NCBI GenBank assembly: GCA_003499925.1
Contig: DNRQ01000031.1
Coordinates: 16,839 to 27,947 of the forward strand
Length of the DNA: 11,109 nucleotides
Reading direction: 5' to 3'
Source: Geobacter sp.
GTDB lineage: Bacteria; Desulfobacterota; Desulfuromonadia; Geobacterales; Geobacteraceae
A program made the translations under genes and the position numbers. Below the pieces are notes generated by a model. The model saw only the letters and a program-made list of their open reading frames with translations. It ran no database searches and was not told the DNA's origin. This document shows, piece after piece, positions 1 to 6,955 of this stretch (positions are counted from its first letter, which is position 1; each line of letters opens with the position of its first letter).

Positions 1-822
1 GCCATCGACTGCGTCAGGGTGGCGCTTCGCGAGGGGGCCGAGGAGTCGGTGCTGGTCTACCGCCGCTCCAGGAAGGAGATGCCCGCCGATATCTGGGAGG
101 TGGACGGGGCGGACGACGAGGGGGTGCGCTTCGAGTTCCAGGTGCTGCCGACCCGCGTGGTCGCCAACGACGACAACGAGGTGGTGGGGGTCGAGCTGAT
201 CAGGATGGCGATGGGCGAGCCCGACGCCTCGGGGCGCCGCCGTCCGGAACCGGTGCCGGGCTCCGAGTTCATCATCGAGTGCGACACCATCATCCCGGCC
301 ATCGGCCAGGACGCCGATCTCTCCTTCATCCCTGCCGAGGCGGGGATCGACACCACCAAGTGGAGCACCATCGTCACCAAGTTCGTCCCGCTCAAGGGGG
401 CCGACGGCAAGGCGCTCAAGGACGGCATGGGGAACGATCTGTCCCGGACGCTGATCACCGACTGCGACGGTGTCTTCGCCGGCGGCGACGCCGAGATCGG
501 CCCGCTCACCGTGGTCGCCTGCGTCGGCAGCGGGCACCGCGCCGCCAACGTGATCGCCCGCTACCTGGAAGGGGAGGGGGTGTCGCTCACCGACGCAGAG
601 CGGATGGAGGACATCCTGAGCTACTTCGGGGTCTACGACAAGAACGAGCCGGTCCCCTGGCTGGACTCCGCCTCACGGGAGCATCAGGGGGAGATCCACG
701 GCAAGGAGAGGGCGAGCTACAAGAACTACTGCGAGGTGGAACTGGGCTATGTCAACAGCCAGGCGGTGCGCGAGGCGGAGAGATGCCTGCGCTGCTACCG
801 CGTCGCCATGATAGCCGTCTGA
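1..822 (+). CDS. sfrB: NADPH oxidoreductase beta subunit, SfrB-like (GltD family), 3' part
   Basis: The reading frame is open from the first base, so the gene starts outside the window; 273 C-terminal residues are present. It belongs to the FAD/NADPH-dependent oxidoreductases related to the glutamate synthase small subunit. Visible signatures are YRRSRKEMPA (58-87), the end of the pyridine-nucleotide domain with IIPAIGQ (about 289-309), and the C-terminal FAD motif GGDAEIGPLTVV followed by a GHRAA stretch (481-546). The protein ends with a CLRCY motif (784-798), a cysteine pair common near the end of this family. In Geobacter a protein of this type (SfrB) pairs with a NuoG-like partner as a cytoplasmic NADPH dehydrogenase, first isolated as a soluble Fe(III) reductase. 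The next gene is such a partner, 61 bp downstream on the same strand, so an operon is likely. The sfrB name is inferred from this pairing; another GltD-like electron-transfer subunit is possible. Confidence 0.8.
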   Translation, partial: AIDCVRVALREGAEESVLVYRRSRKEMPADIWEVDGADDEGVRFEFQVLPTRVVANDDNEVVGVELIRMAMGEPDASGRRRPEPVPGSEFIIECDTIIPAIGQDADLSFIPAEAGIDTTKWSTIVTKFVPLKGADGKALKDGMGNDLSRTLITDCDGVFAGGDAEIGPLTVVACVGSGHRAANVIARYLEGEGVSLTDAERMEDILSYFGVYDKNEPVPWLDSASREHQGEIHGKERASYKNYCEVELGYVNSQAVREAERCLRCYRVAMIAV

Positions 823-883
823 CCGGGCATTTCCGCCAACGCCTTTCAATTTAATATCGATAACTGAAAACTGGGGTTTTTAT

Positions 884-3424
884 ATGGTCAGCTTAACCAT
901 TGATGGCAAAAGCGTGCAGGTCGAAGTCGGTACCACCATACTGGAGGCTGCGGCCACCGTCGGGATCAAGATTCCGACGCTGTGCTGGCTGCAGAAGGTC
1001 TCCCCGACCGGCGCCTGCCGCGTCTGCGCCGTGGAGATCGAAGGGGTGGACCGGACCATGACCGCGTGCAACACCCCGGTCAAGGAGGGGATCAAGGTCA
1101 CCAGCAACTCCCCGCAGCTGCAGGTGATGCGCCGCAAGGTGATGGAGCTCATGCTGGTGAACCACCCGCTGGACTGCCCGGTCTGCGACGCCGGCGGCGA
1201 GTGCGATCTGCAGGACGCCTGCTACGGCCTGAACGCCACCAAGCAGGAGTACTCGGCCCTCCTGGAGCGCCGCCCGATCCGTTACGACTGGCCGCTGGTG
1301 GAGAGCGATCCCAACCGCTGCATCCTGTGCGAGAAGTGCGTCAAGGTGGACCACGAGGTGGTCGGCTGCGACGCCATCGCCGTGGTGAACAAGGGGGAGG
1401 CGGCCATCATCGACACGGTGGACGGCAAGCCGCTCAACTGCGATTTCTGCGGCAACTGCGTCGCCGCCTGCCCGACCGGCGCGCTGATCACCAAGCCGTT
1501 CAAGTTCAAGGGGCGCCCCTGGTCCTTCACCCGGGTGCAGAGCGTCTGCGCCTTCTGCGGCAACGGCTGCCAGATCGAGTACCACGTCAAGGACGGCCGC
1601 GTGGCGCGGGTGACCAGCGAGGACGACACCTTCAACAACGGCAACCTCTGCATCAACGGCCGCTTCGGCTACAGCTACCTCACCTCCCCGGAGCGCCTGA
1701 GCGCGCCGATGCTCCGTGACCAGGCCGGCACCCTGGCCGCCACCGACTGGAACAGCGCCCTGTCGGCTGCCGCCGGCAGGCTCAGGGAGATCATCGCCCG
1801 CGACGGTGCGGCCGCCGTGGCCGGTCTGGGATCGCCCAGGCTGACCAACGAGGAGAGCTTCCTGTTCCAGAAGTTCCTGCGCGTCGCCGTGGGGACCAAC
1901 AACATCGACTCCGAGGCGCGCCTCGGGTTCGCCCAGGCGCAGGCGCAGATGCTGCGCAGGTTCGGCTTTTCCGGCGCGAGCCACACCATCGACAAGCTGG
2001 ACGACGCCGAGGCGATCATCGTTTTCGGGTCCGATCTGAACGCGGAGGCTACCGGGACCGAGTACCGCGTCATCAAGGCGGCGACCAAGAGGGATGCCAA
2101 GCTCGTGCTGGTGAACATGCGCGACGTGAAGCTCAAGAAGTTCTCCAACGTGCACCTGAAAAACCTCCCCGGACGCGAGCTGGCGCTGATCTACGGGCTG
2201 ATGAAGGCGCTCCTTGACTCGGGTGCCGCGGTTCCCGCCGGGGGGGAGGGGATAAAGAAGGAGCTCGCCGCGTTGTCGCTGGCGGAGCTCTCCAGGGAGT
2301 GCGGCGTCGGCGAGGCCGCTTTCAGTGACGCTGCGGCGCTCATCGCAGGGAAGAGCCGGGTCGCCCTGGTATTCGGAAGCGACCTGATCCGCAGCTGCGA
2401 CGCAGCGGCCAAGATCGCGGCACTGGCAGATCTTGCCGTGCTGACCGGTTCGGCGGGTGAGGCGGGGGGAGGGATCTTCCCGATCCACGCGAAGAACAAC
2501 ACCGTAGGGCTTTTGGACATGGGAGTCTCTCCCGACACCCTCCCGGGTCTGCAGGAGCTTTCCGAAGGCGCAGCCTTCGAGCAGAGCTGGGGGAGCAGGC
2601 TGCCGGGCGCACCGGGCAAGGAGCTCTGGGGCATCATCGAGGGGATCGAGCAGGGGAGCATCAAGGCGCTTTACCTCCTGGGCTGCGACCTGACGGGCTT
2701 TCCGGACAACGCCAGGATCAGGAAGGCGCTGGCAAAGCTCGAGCTTCTCATCGTGCAGGACATCTTCCGGGGGGACTCGCTGGAGTCGGCCCACGTGGTC
2801 CTCCCGGCCGCAGCAGCCGCCGAGAAGAGCGGCAGTTTCACCTCCTCCGACAACCGGGTGCAGGCGATCTTCAAGGCGGTGAACGCTCCTGGCGAAGCCA
2901 GGGAGGATGGGGAGATCATTGCCGACCTCTACAGCAGGCTCACCTCCTCGCCCCAGCAGGGTACAGCCGCCCTGATCATGAAGGAGATCGCCGCGCTTTC
3001 CAGGAGCTACCTTGTCGACAGTTCCGGTAAGGGTATCGTCAAGCACGCGGCAAAAGCAAAAGCCGCGCCGGGATTTGCTCCGCTGTCCCGGGGTGCCGCC
3101 GCGGCACTTCCGAAGTTCCAGCTGCTGGTCGGCCCGATCGGCTTCCACAACGGGACCTCGACCACCCGCTCGCAGAACAACCTCACCGTCTCGCCCGCGG
3201 GGTACGTGGAGCTGCACCCTGTCGATGCAACCGCCCTGGGCATTGTCGAAGGGGGCGCGGTCAAGGTGAGCTCGGCTATCGGCGCGGTCACCGCACCGGC
3301 CAGGATCAGCGCCAAGCTTCAGCCGGGACTTCTCTTCGTCCCCTCGCACTTCAGGGAGCTGAACGGCAACGCCCTTTTAAAGGGGAGCTGCAACCTGGTT
3401 GAGGTCAAGGTGGAGAAGGCGTAA
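884..3424 (+). CDS. sfrA: NADPH oxidoreductase alpha subunit, SfrA-like (NuoG/FdhA-type iron-sulfur molybdopterin-fold protein)
   Basis: A complete 846-residue cytoplasmic protein. Domains in order are: a 2Fe-2S ferredoxin (C34, C45, C48, C62); the NuoG His-Cys cluster (H94, C98, C101, C107); a two-cluster ferredoxin region (C146, C149, C152, C162 and C186, C189, C192, C196); a Molybdop_Fe4S4-type segment (C222, C225, C229, C256); a long molybdopterin-oxidoreductase-fold region; and a C-terminal dinucleotide-binding-like domain (about 735-846). Such proteins pass electrons between a nucleotide-oxidising flavoprotein and an acceptor; the upstream gene supplies the flavoprotein. The ATG at 884 is preceded by TGGGG, and the protein starts directly with the ferredoxin fold. 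There is no nuoH downstream; instead an intrinsic terminator follows, which favours SfrA over a complex I subunit. Oddly, the usual fourth cysteine of the CxxCxxCxxxC motif is Asp156. Whether it binds a molybdopterin cofactor cannot be read here. Confidence 0.85.
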   Translation: MVSLTIDGKSVQVEVGTTILEAAATVGIKIPTLCWLQKVSPTGACRVCAVEIEGVDRTMTACNTPVKEGIKVTSNSPQLQVMRRKVMELMLVNHPLDCPVCDAGGECDLQDACYGLNATKQEYSALLERRPIRYDWPLVESDPNRCILCEKCVKVDHEVVGCDAIAVVNKGEAAIIDTVDGKPLNCDFCGNCVAACPTGALITKPFKFKGRPWSFTRVQSVCAFCGNGCQIEYHVKDGRVARVTSEDDTFNNGNLCINGRFGYSYLTSPERLSAPMLRDQAGTLAATDWNSALSAAAGRLREIIARDGAAAVAGLGSPRLTNEESFLFQKFLRVAVGTNNIDSEARLGFAQAQAQMLRRFGFSGASHTIDKLDDAEAIIVFGSDLNAEATGTEYRVIKAATKRDAKLVLVNMRDVKLKKFSNVHLKNLPGRELALIYGLMKALLDSGAAVPAGGEGIKKELAALSLAELSRECGVGEAAFSDAAALIAGKSRVALVFGSDLIRSCDAAAKIAALADLAVLTGSAGEAGGGIFPIHAKNNTVGLLDMGVSPDTLPGLQELSEGAAFEQSWGSRLPGAPGKELWGIIEGIEQGSIKALYLLGCDLTGFPDNARIRKALAKLELLIVQDIFRGDSLESAHVVLPAAAAAEKSGSFTSSDNRVQAIFKAVNAPGEAREDGEIIADLYSRLTSSPQQGTAALIMKEIAALSRSYLVDSSGKGIVKHAAKAKAAPGFAPLSRGAAAALPKFQLLVGPIGFHNGTSTTRSQNNLTVSPAGYVELHPVDATALGIVEGGAVKVSSAIGAVTAPARISAKLQPGLLFVPSHFRELNGNALLKGSCNLVEVKVEKA

Positions 3425-3460
3425 CGAGCGCCGGCTCGACGCCCAGTGCCCATGAAAGTG

Positions 3461-3497
3461 GAAAGGCCCCGGTTATTGGACCGGGGCCTTTCTTTTT
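3461..3497 (+). terminator. Intrinsic terminator after sfrA
   Basis: A perfect 13-bp stem (GAAAGGCCCCGGT at 3461-3473 and its complement at 3480-3492) encloses a 6-nt loop and is followed by a T run (TTTTTG). It lies 37 bp after the sfrA stop codon and closes the sfrB-sfrA transcript. The A-rich left arm is short, so bidirectional function for the small gene on the other strand is possible but weaker. Confidence 0.93.
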
Positions 3498-3547
3498 GTT
3501 CTCGATTGCGATTGGTTGGAGTTTCCAGAGCCGATGTCACCGCACAA

Positions 3548-3742
3548 TCAGTGACCGGGCCGGACCAGCGTCAGGCTGAGACGACGGATCTGATGGTCGA
3601 GTTCGCGCAGCTTTGACTCGTATTCCCGCAGATAGAAAGCCTTCTTCGCATCGTCATGAAAAGTAATTCCGTCCTTGAGCATCTGGATGCGGGATTTCGC
3701 CATGTCTCTCATCATTATGAGAGATTCCTTCATGTCTGACAT
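3548..3742 (-). CDS. Small hypothetical protein (64 residues)
   Basis: I do not recognise this family. The chosen start is the ATG at 3742-3740 because a strong GGGGAGGT ribosome binding site ends 5 nt before it. The frame extends upstream to 3814, but that extension has no such site. The product is 64 residues, soluble, rich in Met, Lys, Arg and Asp/Glu, and probably mostly helical: residues about 15-55 have a heptad-like spread of Ile/Leu/Tyr between charged residues, including the run FYLREYESKLRELDHQIRRL. There is no signal peptide, membrane segment or cysteine. It converges on sfrA, with the sfrA terminator between them. A small helical regulator or structural protein would fit, but no function can be assigned. 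Confidence 0.6.
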   Translation of the reverse strand: MSDMKESLIMMRDMAKSRIQMLKDGITFHDDAKKAFYLREYESKLRELDHQIRRLSLTLVRPGH

Positions 3743-4107
3743 AGTGACCTCCCCGGCAGCGACGAAACGCTGCAGCAATGGTAATATCAGACAGGGCGCG
3801 CCGATATACCTCAATGCATAAAAGTGTTACCTAAGGGGATGCTACCACTGTCAGTAGGTGAACGTCAAAGCTTTTCCTCATTGACGCCGACTATTATGCA
3901 AAATCTGTAAGATACCCGTCCGGGGTCGGGCCGGCTATGCGGGTGCCTTATCCCCCCTATCGAGGAGCACGGTGGCGAAGAGCGAGCCAGGGATGGCAGC
4001 AAGGCGGCAGGTGCCATGGTATATTTGAACTTCCCAATTCTGGTGGTATGTGTTAGATTCTTTTCCATTGTGAGTATGGATTCAATTCGATCTGGAGGCG
4101 GTGATTT
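3743..4107. other. Intergenic region between divergent small genes
   Basis: No gene is supported in this 365-bp stretch. Open frames on the minus strand (3865-4431) have no ribosome binding site or recognisable family and overlap the 77-residue gene. The region contains a GC-rich block (about 3915-4017) with two GGTGCC copies, then an AT-richer part before the 4108 gene where a promoter would be expected. I looked for riboswitch signatures (GEMM-type, cobalamin) and found none convincing. Confidence 0.4.
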
Positions 4108-4341
4108 ATGGAAGATGAATTGACACATGTCGCTGCGTTGGCCGGCAGGAACACCGATGTTGTGGACAAACTGGATGAGCTTCTGGTTGGCCCGAACGAC
4201 CGTGCCTATGTGGTATGCAGTCTCCTGGACTGTAAGCTCAATATCAAGGGGCGCTGTACCATATATGCCGTGCTGGACGTGCCGCGCATGAAGACGGGGC
4301 AGCCTTGTGACAAATACCTCCAGAGAGAATCCACAGAATGA
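4108..4341 (+). CDS. Four-cysteine hypothetical protein (77 residues)
   Basis: The ATG is preceded by CTGGAGGCGG, with GGAGG 9 nt upstream, which makes the start convincing. The product is a small soluble protein without signal peptide or membrane segment. It carries four cysteines at C37, C42, C50 and C67 (pattern Cx4C, x7, C, x16, C), with C42 and C50 flanking a KLNIKGR segment. That spacing could support a metal site or disulfides, but neither is shown. The N-terminal 30 residues are acidic and look helical. The layout resembles short hypothetical proteins I associate with Geobacter genomes, though I cannot name a family. It stands alone: the neighbour to the left is divergent and the fasciclin gene on the right is convergent. 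Confidence 0.6.
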   Translation: MEDELTHVAALAGRNTDVVDKLDELLVGPNDRAYVVCSLLDCKLNIKGRCTIYAVLDVPRMKTGQPCDKYLQRESTE

Positions 4342-4450
4342 GCTTGAGGTGACATGTGCCCGCGTTTTCCGGAGCATGGTCCCTCGGTCCGTCCGTGCCT
4401 TATTGCTATCCCTGATCCTGCACAATTTCACCTCGCCAAGCCCCGCCAGC

Positions 4451-4530
4451 CTGCCGACTGAACAAACCCTGCCGACTGAACCAACCCTGCCGACTGAACC
4501 AACCCTGCCGACTGAACCAACCCTGCCGAC
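4451..4530. repeat. 18-bp tandem repeat (4.4 copies)
   Basis: The unit CTGCCGACTGAACCAACC is repeated head to tail at 4451-4468 (one variant base, C to A), 4469-4486, 4487-4504 and 4505-4522, with a partial copy CTGCCGAC at 4523-4530. The last three full copies are identical, which points to recent expansion by slippage. It sits in the 242-bp gap between the convergent 77-residue gene and the fasciclin gene. The unit length is a multiple of three, and in one + frame it would read as Leu-Pro-Thr-Glu-Pro-Thr, but that frame lacks support as a gene. Confidence 0.95.
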
Positions 4531-4583
4531 AAAGAGACAGTACCGGTCGGGCTTGACGGATCAGCTGTGCCATTTATCCAGGT

Positions 4584-5006
4584 TCAGCAGCAGCCGCAGT
4601 ACCAGCCGGAAAACTGCGGCAGAAACACGTTGTCGATGACATGGACGATCCCGTTGGAGCACTCGATGTCGGTTTGCAGATACTTGCCGTTATCTATTAC
4701 CGGCCGGCCTTCCTCCAGGTGGACCGTGAGGGATTTGCCGATCTCGGTATAGAGGGTTTCGTTCCGACCGATCTCGGCCGTGCTCATCTTTCCTGAAAGC
4801 ATGTGATAGCCGAGAATGGAGGCGAGATTCCCCCTGTCACGGGTTATCTCTTCCAGGTCCACCCGCTGAAAAGCTGCGTCATTGGGGGCGAACAGGGTGA
4901 AGGGGCCGGGCTGTTTCAGCTTTTCGGCCAGACCCGCCATCTCCAGTGTCGAGAGCAGTGTCTGAAACGATCCATCCTCGGTAAGGGTTTCAAGTATGGT
5001 TTTCAC
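4584..5006 (-). CDS. Single-domain fasciclin (FAS1/beta-Ig-H3) protein
   Basis: The start is the GTG at 5006-5004, placed 6 nt after AAGGAG; the open frame continues upstream to 5045 without a comparable site. The 140-residue product is one FAS1 domain. It shows the N-terminal TILETLTEDGSFQTLLSTLE helix segment, the H1-like box PFTLFAPNDAAFQRV (about residues 35-49), the YH pair in ILGYHMLSGKM, and the H2-like ending DIECSNGIVHVIDNVFLP. FAS1 domains mediate adhesion or scaffolding and are often exported, yet this protein begins directly with the domain and has no visible signal peptide. Its tail, SGWYCGCC after the usual last strand, carries three cysteines and is unusual. It has its own promoter (5123-5151) and a UTR hairpin, so it is probably monocistronic. 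Confidence 0.85.
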   Translation of the reverse strand: MKTILETLTEDGSFQTLLSTLEMAGLAEKLKQPGPFTLFAPNDAAFQRVDLEEITRDRGNLASILGYHMLSGKMSTAEIGRNETLYTEIGKSLTVHLEEGRPVIDNGKYLQTDIECSNGIVHVIDNVFLPQFSGWYCGCC

Positions 5007-5029
5007 TGTGATCTCCTTTCCTTGTGACT

Positions 5030-5062
5030 GCCGACTCTTTCCCACGGGTGAAAGGAGTCGGC
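5030..5062 (-). promoter_or_regulatory. 5' UTR hairpin just upstream of the fasciclin ribosome binding site
   Basis: On the minus strand GCCGACTC and GAGTCGGC form an 8-bp outer stem that continues into TTTC/GAAA pairs with a one-base bulge and a loop of about 8 nt. It lies within the predicted transcript between the promoter and the AAGGAG site, ending 23 nt before the GTG. There is no T run after it, so it is not an intrinsic terminator. Roles in mRNA stability or control of translation are inference. Confidence 0.6.
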
Positions 5063-5122
5063 GAACACGAGCCGACCTTTACCGGGCGCCGCTCATCCTT
5101 TTAATGGGAGAGTCATCTCAAG

Positions 5123-5151
5123 TTTATTCGTCGCGAATTTTTAAGTCAAGG
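5123..5151 (-). promoter_or_regulatory. Sigma-70-type promoter for the fasciclin gene
   Basis: Reading the minus strand, TTGACT (5151-5146) and TAAACT (5128-5123) are separated by exactly 17 bp. This matches the -35 consensus at five of six positions and the -10 at four of six. Transcription would start near 5116 and leave an untranslated leader of roughly 110 nt that contains the hairpin at 5030-5062. Confidence 0.6.
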
Positions 5152-5289
5152 AGAAGGGGATCAGTCGCAGGGACACGGCGAGGTTCGGCCGTCATGCATT
5201 AGTTTGGTACAACTTAAGCGTAACCATGCTCGGCCTTATGACTTTTGCGGTGAGGAAATCGGAAGCCTACTCAGGGTTCCCTCAGGGCC

Positions 5290-5425
5290 CCAGTGGATGT
5301 CGGTGGTCATGAGGCACAACGAGTGGATCTTGAACGGGAAGCGCTTGAAGGCGTGGTCCAGGATGGAGTAGAGGCGGAGCTCCTTGTCGTCAGTGAATAT
5401 GTCCCGACGATCATTGCCCCGCAGG
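5290..5425 (-). pseudogene. Fragment of a Y1 (IS200-like/REP-associated) transposase
   Basis: The minus-strand frame encodes about 44 residues, RGNDRRDIFTDDKELRLYSI and then HAFKRFPFKIHSLCLMTTDIHW, that align by eye with the start of Y1_Tnp proteins (RGN-x-RxDIF-x-DD ... IHAFCLMTNHIHL). The HUH metal-binding motif, normally His-hydrophobic-His, reads D58-I-H60, so the first His is lost. Homology stops right after this motif, and the N-terminal strand is replaced by unrelated sequence. No catalytic Tyr region remains, so the piece cannot be an active transposase. On its right it meets the truncated 5' end of the ATPase gene near 5430-5450. It is unlikely to derive from the complete Y1 protein at 10039-11061, whose sequence differs substantially. 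Confidence 0.6.
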
Positions 5426-5884
5426 AAACGGCCCCGGGTAGGTGGAGGCGTTCCTTTCGAGACATGGCGCAATCATATCCCGAGTTGTCAATTTATCAAT
5501 GCCTGGACCCCCGGAATGTCTCAGTGGCTCCTGGAGAATCCGGGAGTGGCGCTTCTGACAGGAGACCCAGGGGTCGGGAAGACCTCGGCGCTGCGTTTGA
5601 TCGCCGACGGGCTTAACCCGCACCGCTACCAGGTAATCTATATGGCCGAGACGGACTTCGGGCGCGTGGACATCTATCGCCAGCTGGCTCTTGAGCTGGG
5701 ACTCGAACCGTCCTATCGACGATCCCAGCTCTGGCGCGACATCAAGGCGAGGATCACCGAGCTTGCCGACGGCAAGCACATCCTTCCGGTATGGATCATC
5801 GATGAGGCGCAGAACCTGCCACTGGACTTCTTCAGGGACTTCCCGGCCTTCCTGAATTATGTTGTGTGTTCACTTATGTGTTGA
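5384..5884 (+). pseudogene. ExeA/AAA-type transposon ATPase, N-terminal part, interrupted by the RIT element
   Basis: Residues 1-158 of this frame are genuine ATPase sequence from about residue 22 onward. There is a VPFETWRNHIPSCQF start typical of transposon-associated ExeA-like ATPases, Walker A GDPGVGKTS (residues 60-68), and Walker B VWIIDEAQ (136-143, D140/E141). After Asn158 the frame runs into the inserted element and ends eight residues later. The missing C-terminal half resumes in the correct frame at 9297. The first 21 residues are Arg/Pro-rich and overlap the Y1 fragment on the other strand, so the original 5' end was probably lost in an earlier rearrangement. Such ATPases act with a DDE transposase in target selection or strand-transfer control; no transposase gene lies upstream here. 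Confidence 0.8.
5851..5879 (+). repeat. RIT element left end: 29-bp terminal inverted repeat including the target hexamer
   Basis: Positions 5851-5879 are the exact reverse complement of 9241-9269 over all 29 bases. The first six bases, CCTGAA, are also host ATPase coding sequence; the element proper is taken to begin at 5857 with TTATGTTG. Within the repeat TTATGT occurs twice, 17 bp apart (5857 and 5874), suggesting paired recombinase contacts. Confidence 0.93.
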
Positions 5885-5932
5885 AGCAGTTATAACCTTC
5901 GGCTTTTGTTGGATATTTGTTCAAAACACGTA

Positions 5933-5940
5933 ACATAAGT
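5933..5940 (+). repeat. Left subterminal ACATAAGT site of the RIT element
   Basis: ACATAAGT here lies within a longer CGTAACATAAGT (5929-5940) that recurs identically at 9237-9248 across the edge of the right terminal repeat. Its first base is 76 bp from the left end of the element, matching the distance of the right subterminal copy from the right end. It is inverted relative to the outer CACTTATGT at 5871-5879. A role as an arm-type or accessory recombinase site is inferred from symmetry only. Confidence 0.65.
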
Positions 5941-5956
5941 ACAACCGCCTTGAGAC

Positions 5957-6955
5957 TTAGAGTGCTTTCAAAAACGCCATGAGATCCGGTTGGTCATTCC
6001 AGTGTTTTGTGGATTCCTCTGGTGTGAATATCTCGCAGTGCGCGAGAGCCTTAGCCTTCATTTCCAGATCTACCTCTGCATAGATGTTTGTGGTATCGAG
6101 TGAGACATGGCCCAGCCATGCGCGGATCGTGTTAATGTCTACCCCGGCGCGAAGCAAATGGACTGCTGTTGTATGTCGGATGGTGTGTGTGCTCACCCGT
6201 TTGGAGCTTAATGATGAGACCTTTTTGCTCGCCTTGAGTACATAGCGTTTCACAATTGCATTGACCCCGAATCGTGTGATTGCCTGGTCCCGACAATTGA
6301 GGAATACCTGTTGGCCGTCCTTGCGCCCCGCAATAAGGGATTGCAGTGTGTTGGCCGTCAGATCCCACAAAGGACAGATACGGATCTTGCCTCTCTTACC
6401 CGAAATACTGACTGATGATGAACTGTCGAAATTGAGATCGTTTACTGTAACTCTAGCTGCTTCGTCTGCTCGGGCACCGGTATTGTAAAGGAAAAGGAGC
6501 AAGGCGTAATCTCGCATCCCTTGTTTTGTTGTGGAGTTTGGGGTGTCCAGTAGGGTATCCATCTCCGGTTTGTCCAAATAAGACATTATCGGCCGTGAGG
6601 TCTTCTTGAAAGGGACTGCTCTGATTTTGCTGCACCAAGAGAGATGTTCCGGGCTGCGTTCGCCGATAAAGTGCGCAAAGGCATGAATTGCGGCGAGGCG
6701 CTGATTGCGGGTTGCCACTGAACACTCGCGCTGCTGCTCCAGATACAGCAGGAAGCTGCGGATCAGTTCAGGAGAGAGGTGCTCAAGGGACAGGCGTTCT
6801 ATAGGGAGGCCAACATGAGCGGCAGCAAACGGGAGCATCAGAACTAACGCGTCGCGGTAACTCGCCTGGGTATTACGCGTCAGGTTGCGTTCTCCAATCA
6901 GGTGTTCCATGAGAAAACGACGAACCCAAGGGCCTACCAGCGTCATATCAGTCAT
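5957..6955 (-). CDS. ritC: Tyrosine recombinase, third gene of the RIT trio
   Basis: A complete XerC/D-like tyrosine recombinase of 332 residues, counted from the preferred ATG at 6955. Residues about 10-110 are a SAM-like core-binding domain with the typical LTRNTQASYRDALVLML and VATRNQRLAAIHAFAHF segments. The catalytic domain keeps R162 (NTGARADE), K187, H257-x-x-R260 (HTIR), H283 (LGH) and Tyr292 (TNIY), nine residues after that His. The chosen start overlaps the second gene's stop by 8 bp (ATGACTGA) with a GG-rich site upstream; an in-frame ATG at 7003 would add 16 residues but has no visible binding site. A C-terminal tail of about 40 residues follows the nucleophile. The name ritC is assigned by order in the trio. 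Confidence 0.88.
   Translation of the reverse strand: MTDMTLVGPWVRRFLMEHLIGERNLTRNTQASYRDALVLMLPFAAAHVGLPIERLSLEHLSPELIRSFLLYLEQQRECSVATRNQRLAAIHAFAHFIGERSPEHLSWCSKIRAVPFKKTSRPIMSYLDKPEMDTLLDTPNSTTKQGMRDYALLLFLYNTGARADEAARVTVNDLNFDSSSSVSISGKRGKIRICPLWDLTANTLQSLIAGRKDGQQVFLNCRDQAITRFGVNAIVKRYVLKASKKVSSLSSKRVSTHTIRHTTAVHLLRAGVDINTIRAWLGHVSLDTTNIYAEVDLEMKAKALAHCEIFTPEESTKHWNDQPDLMAFLKAL

Noticed and set aside
893..3349. 818-residue open frame on the minus strand opposite sfrA
   Set aside because: It is a GC-driven shadow of the sfrA coding sequence: it has no recognisable domain, and the + strand protein shows complete cysteine motifs over the same bases.
3815..4107. Riboswitch or structured RNA upstream of the 77-residue gene
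   Set aside because: The GC-rich block shows repeated GGTGCC and local complementarity, but I could not match any known riboswitch core, and no stable conserved fold was evident.
3865..4431. 188-residue minus-strand open frame
   Set aside because: It overlaps the 77-residue gene, which has a good ribosome binding site; the frame itself has none and its composition is unlike a folded protein.
4451..4530. CRISPR array
   Set aside because: The repeats are directly adjacent 18-bp units without spacers; there are no cas genes in the window.
4307..4639. 110-residue + strand frame reading Pro-Thr-Glu repeats through the 18-bp tandem repeat
   Set aside because: It overlaps the ends of both neighbouring genes, starts at a GTG without a ribosome binding site, and owes its openness to the tandem repeat. 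I kept only the repeat.
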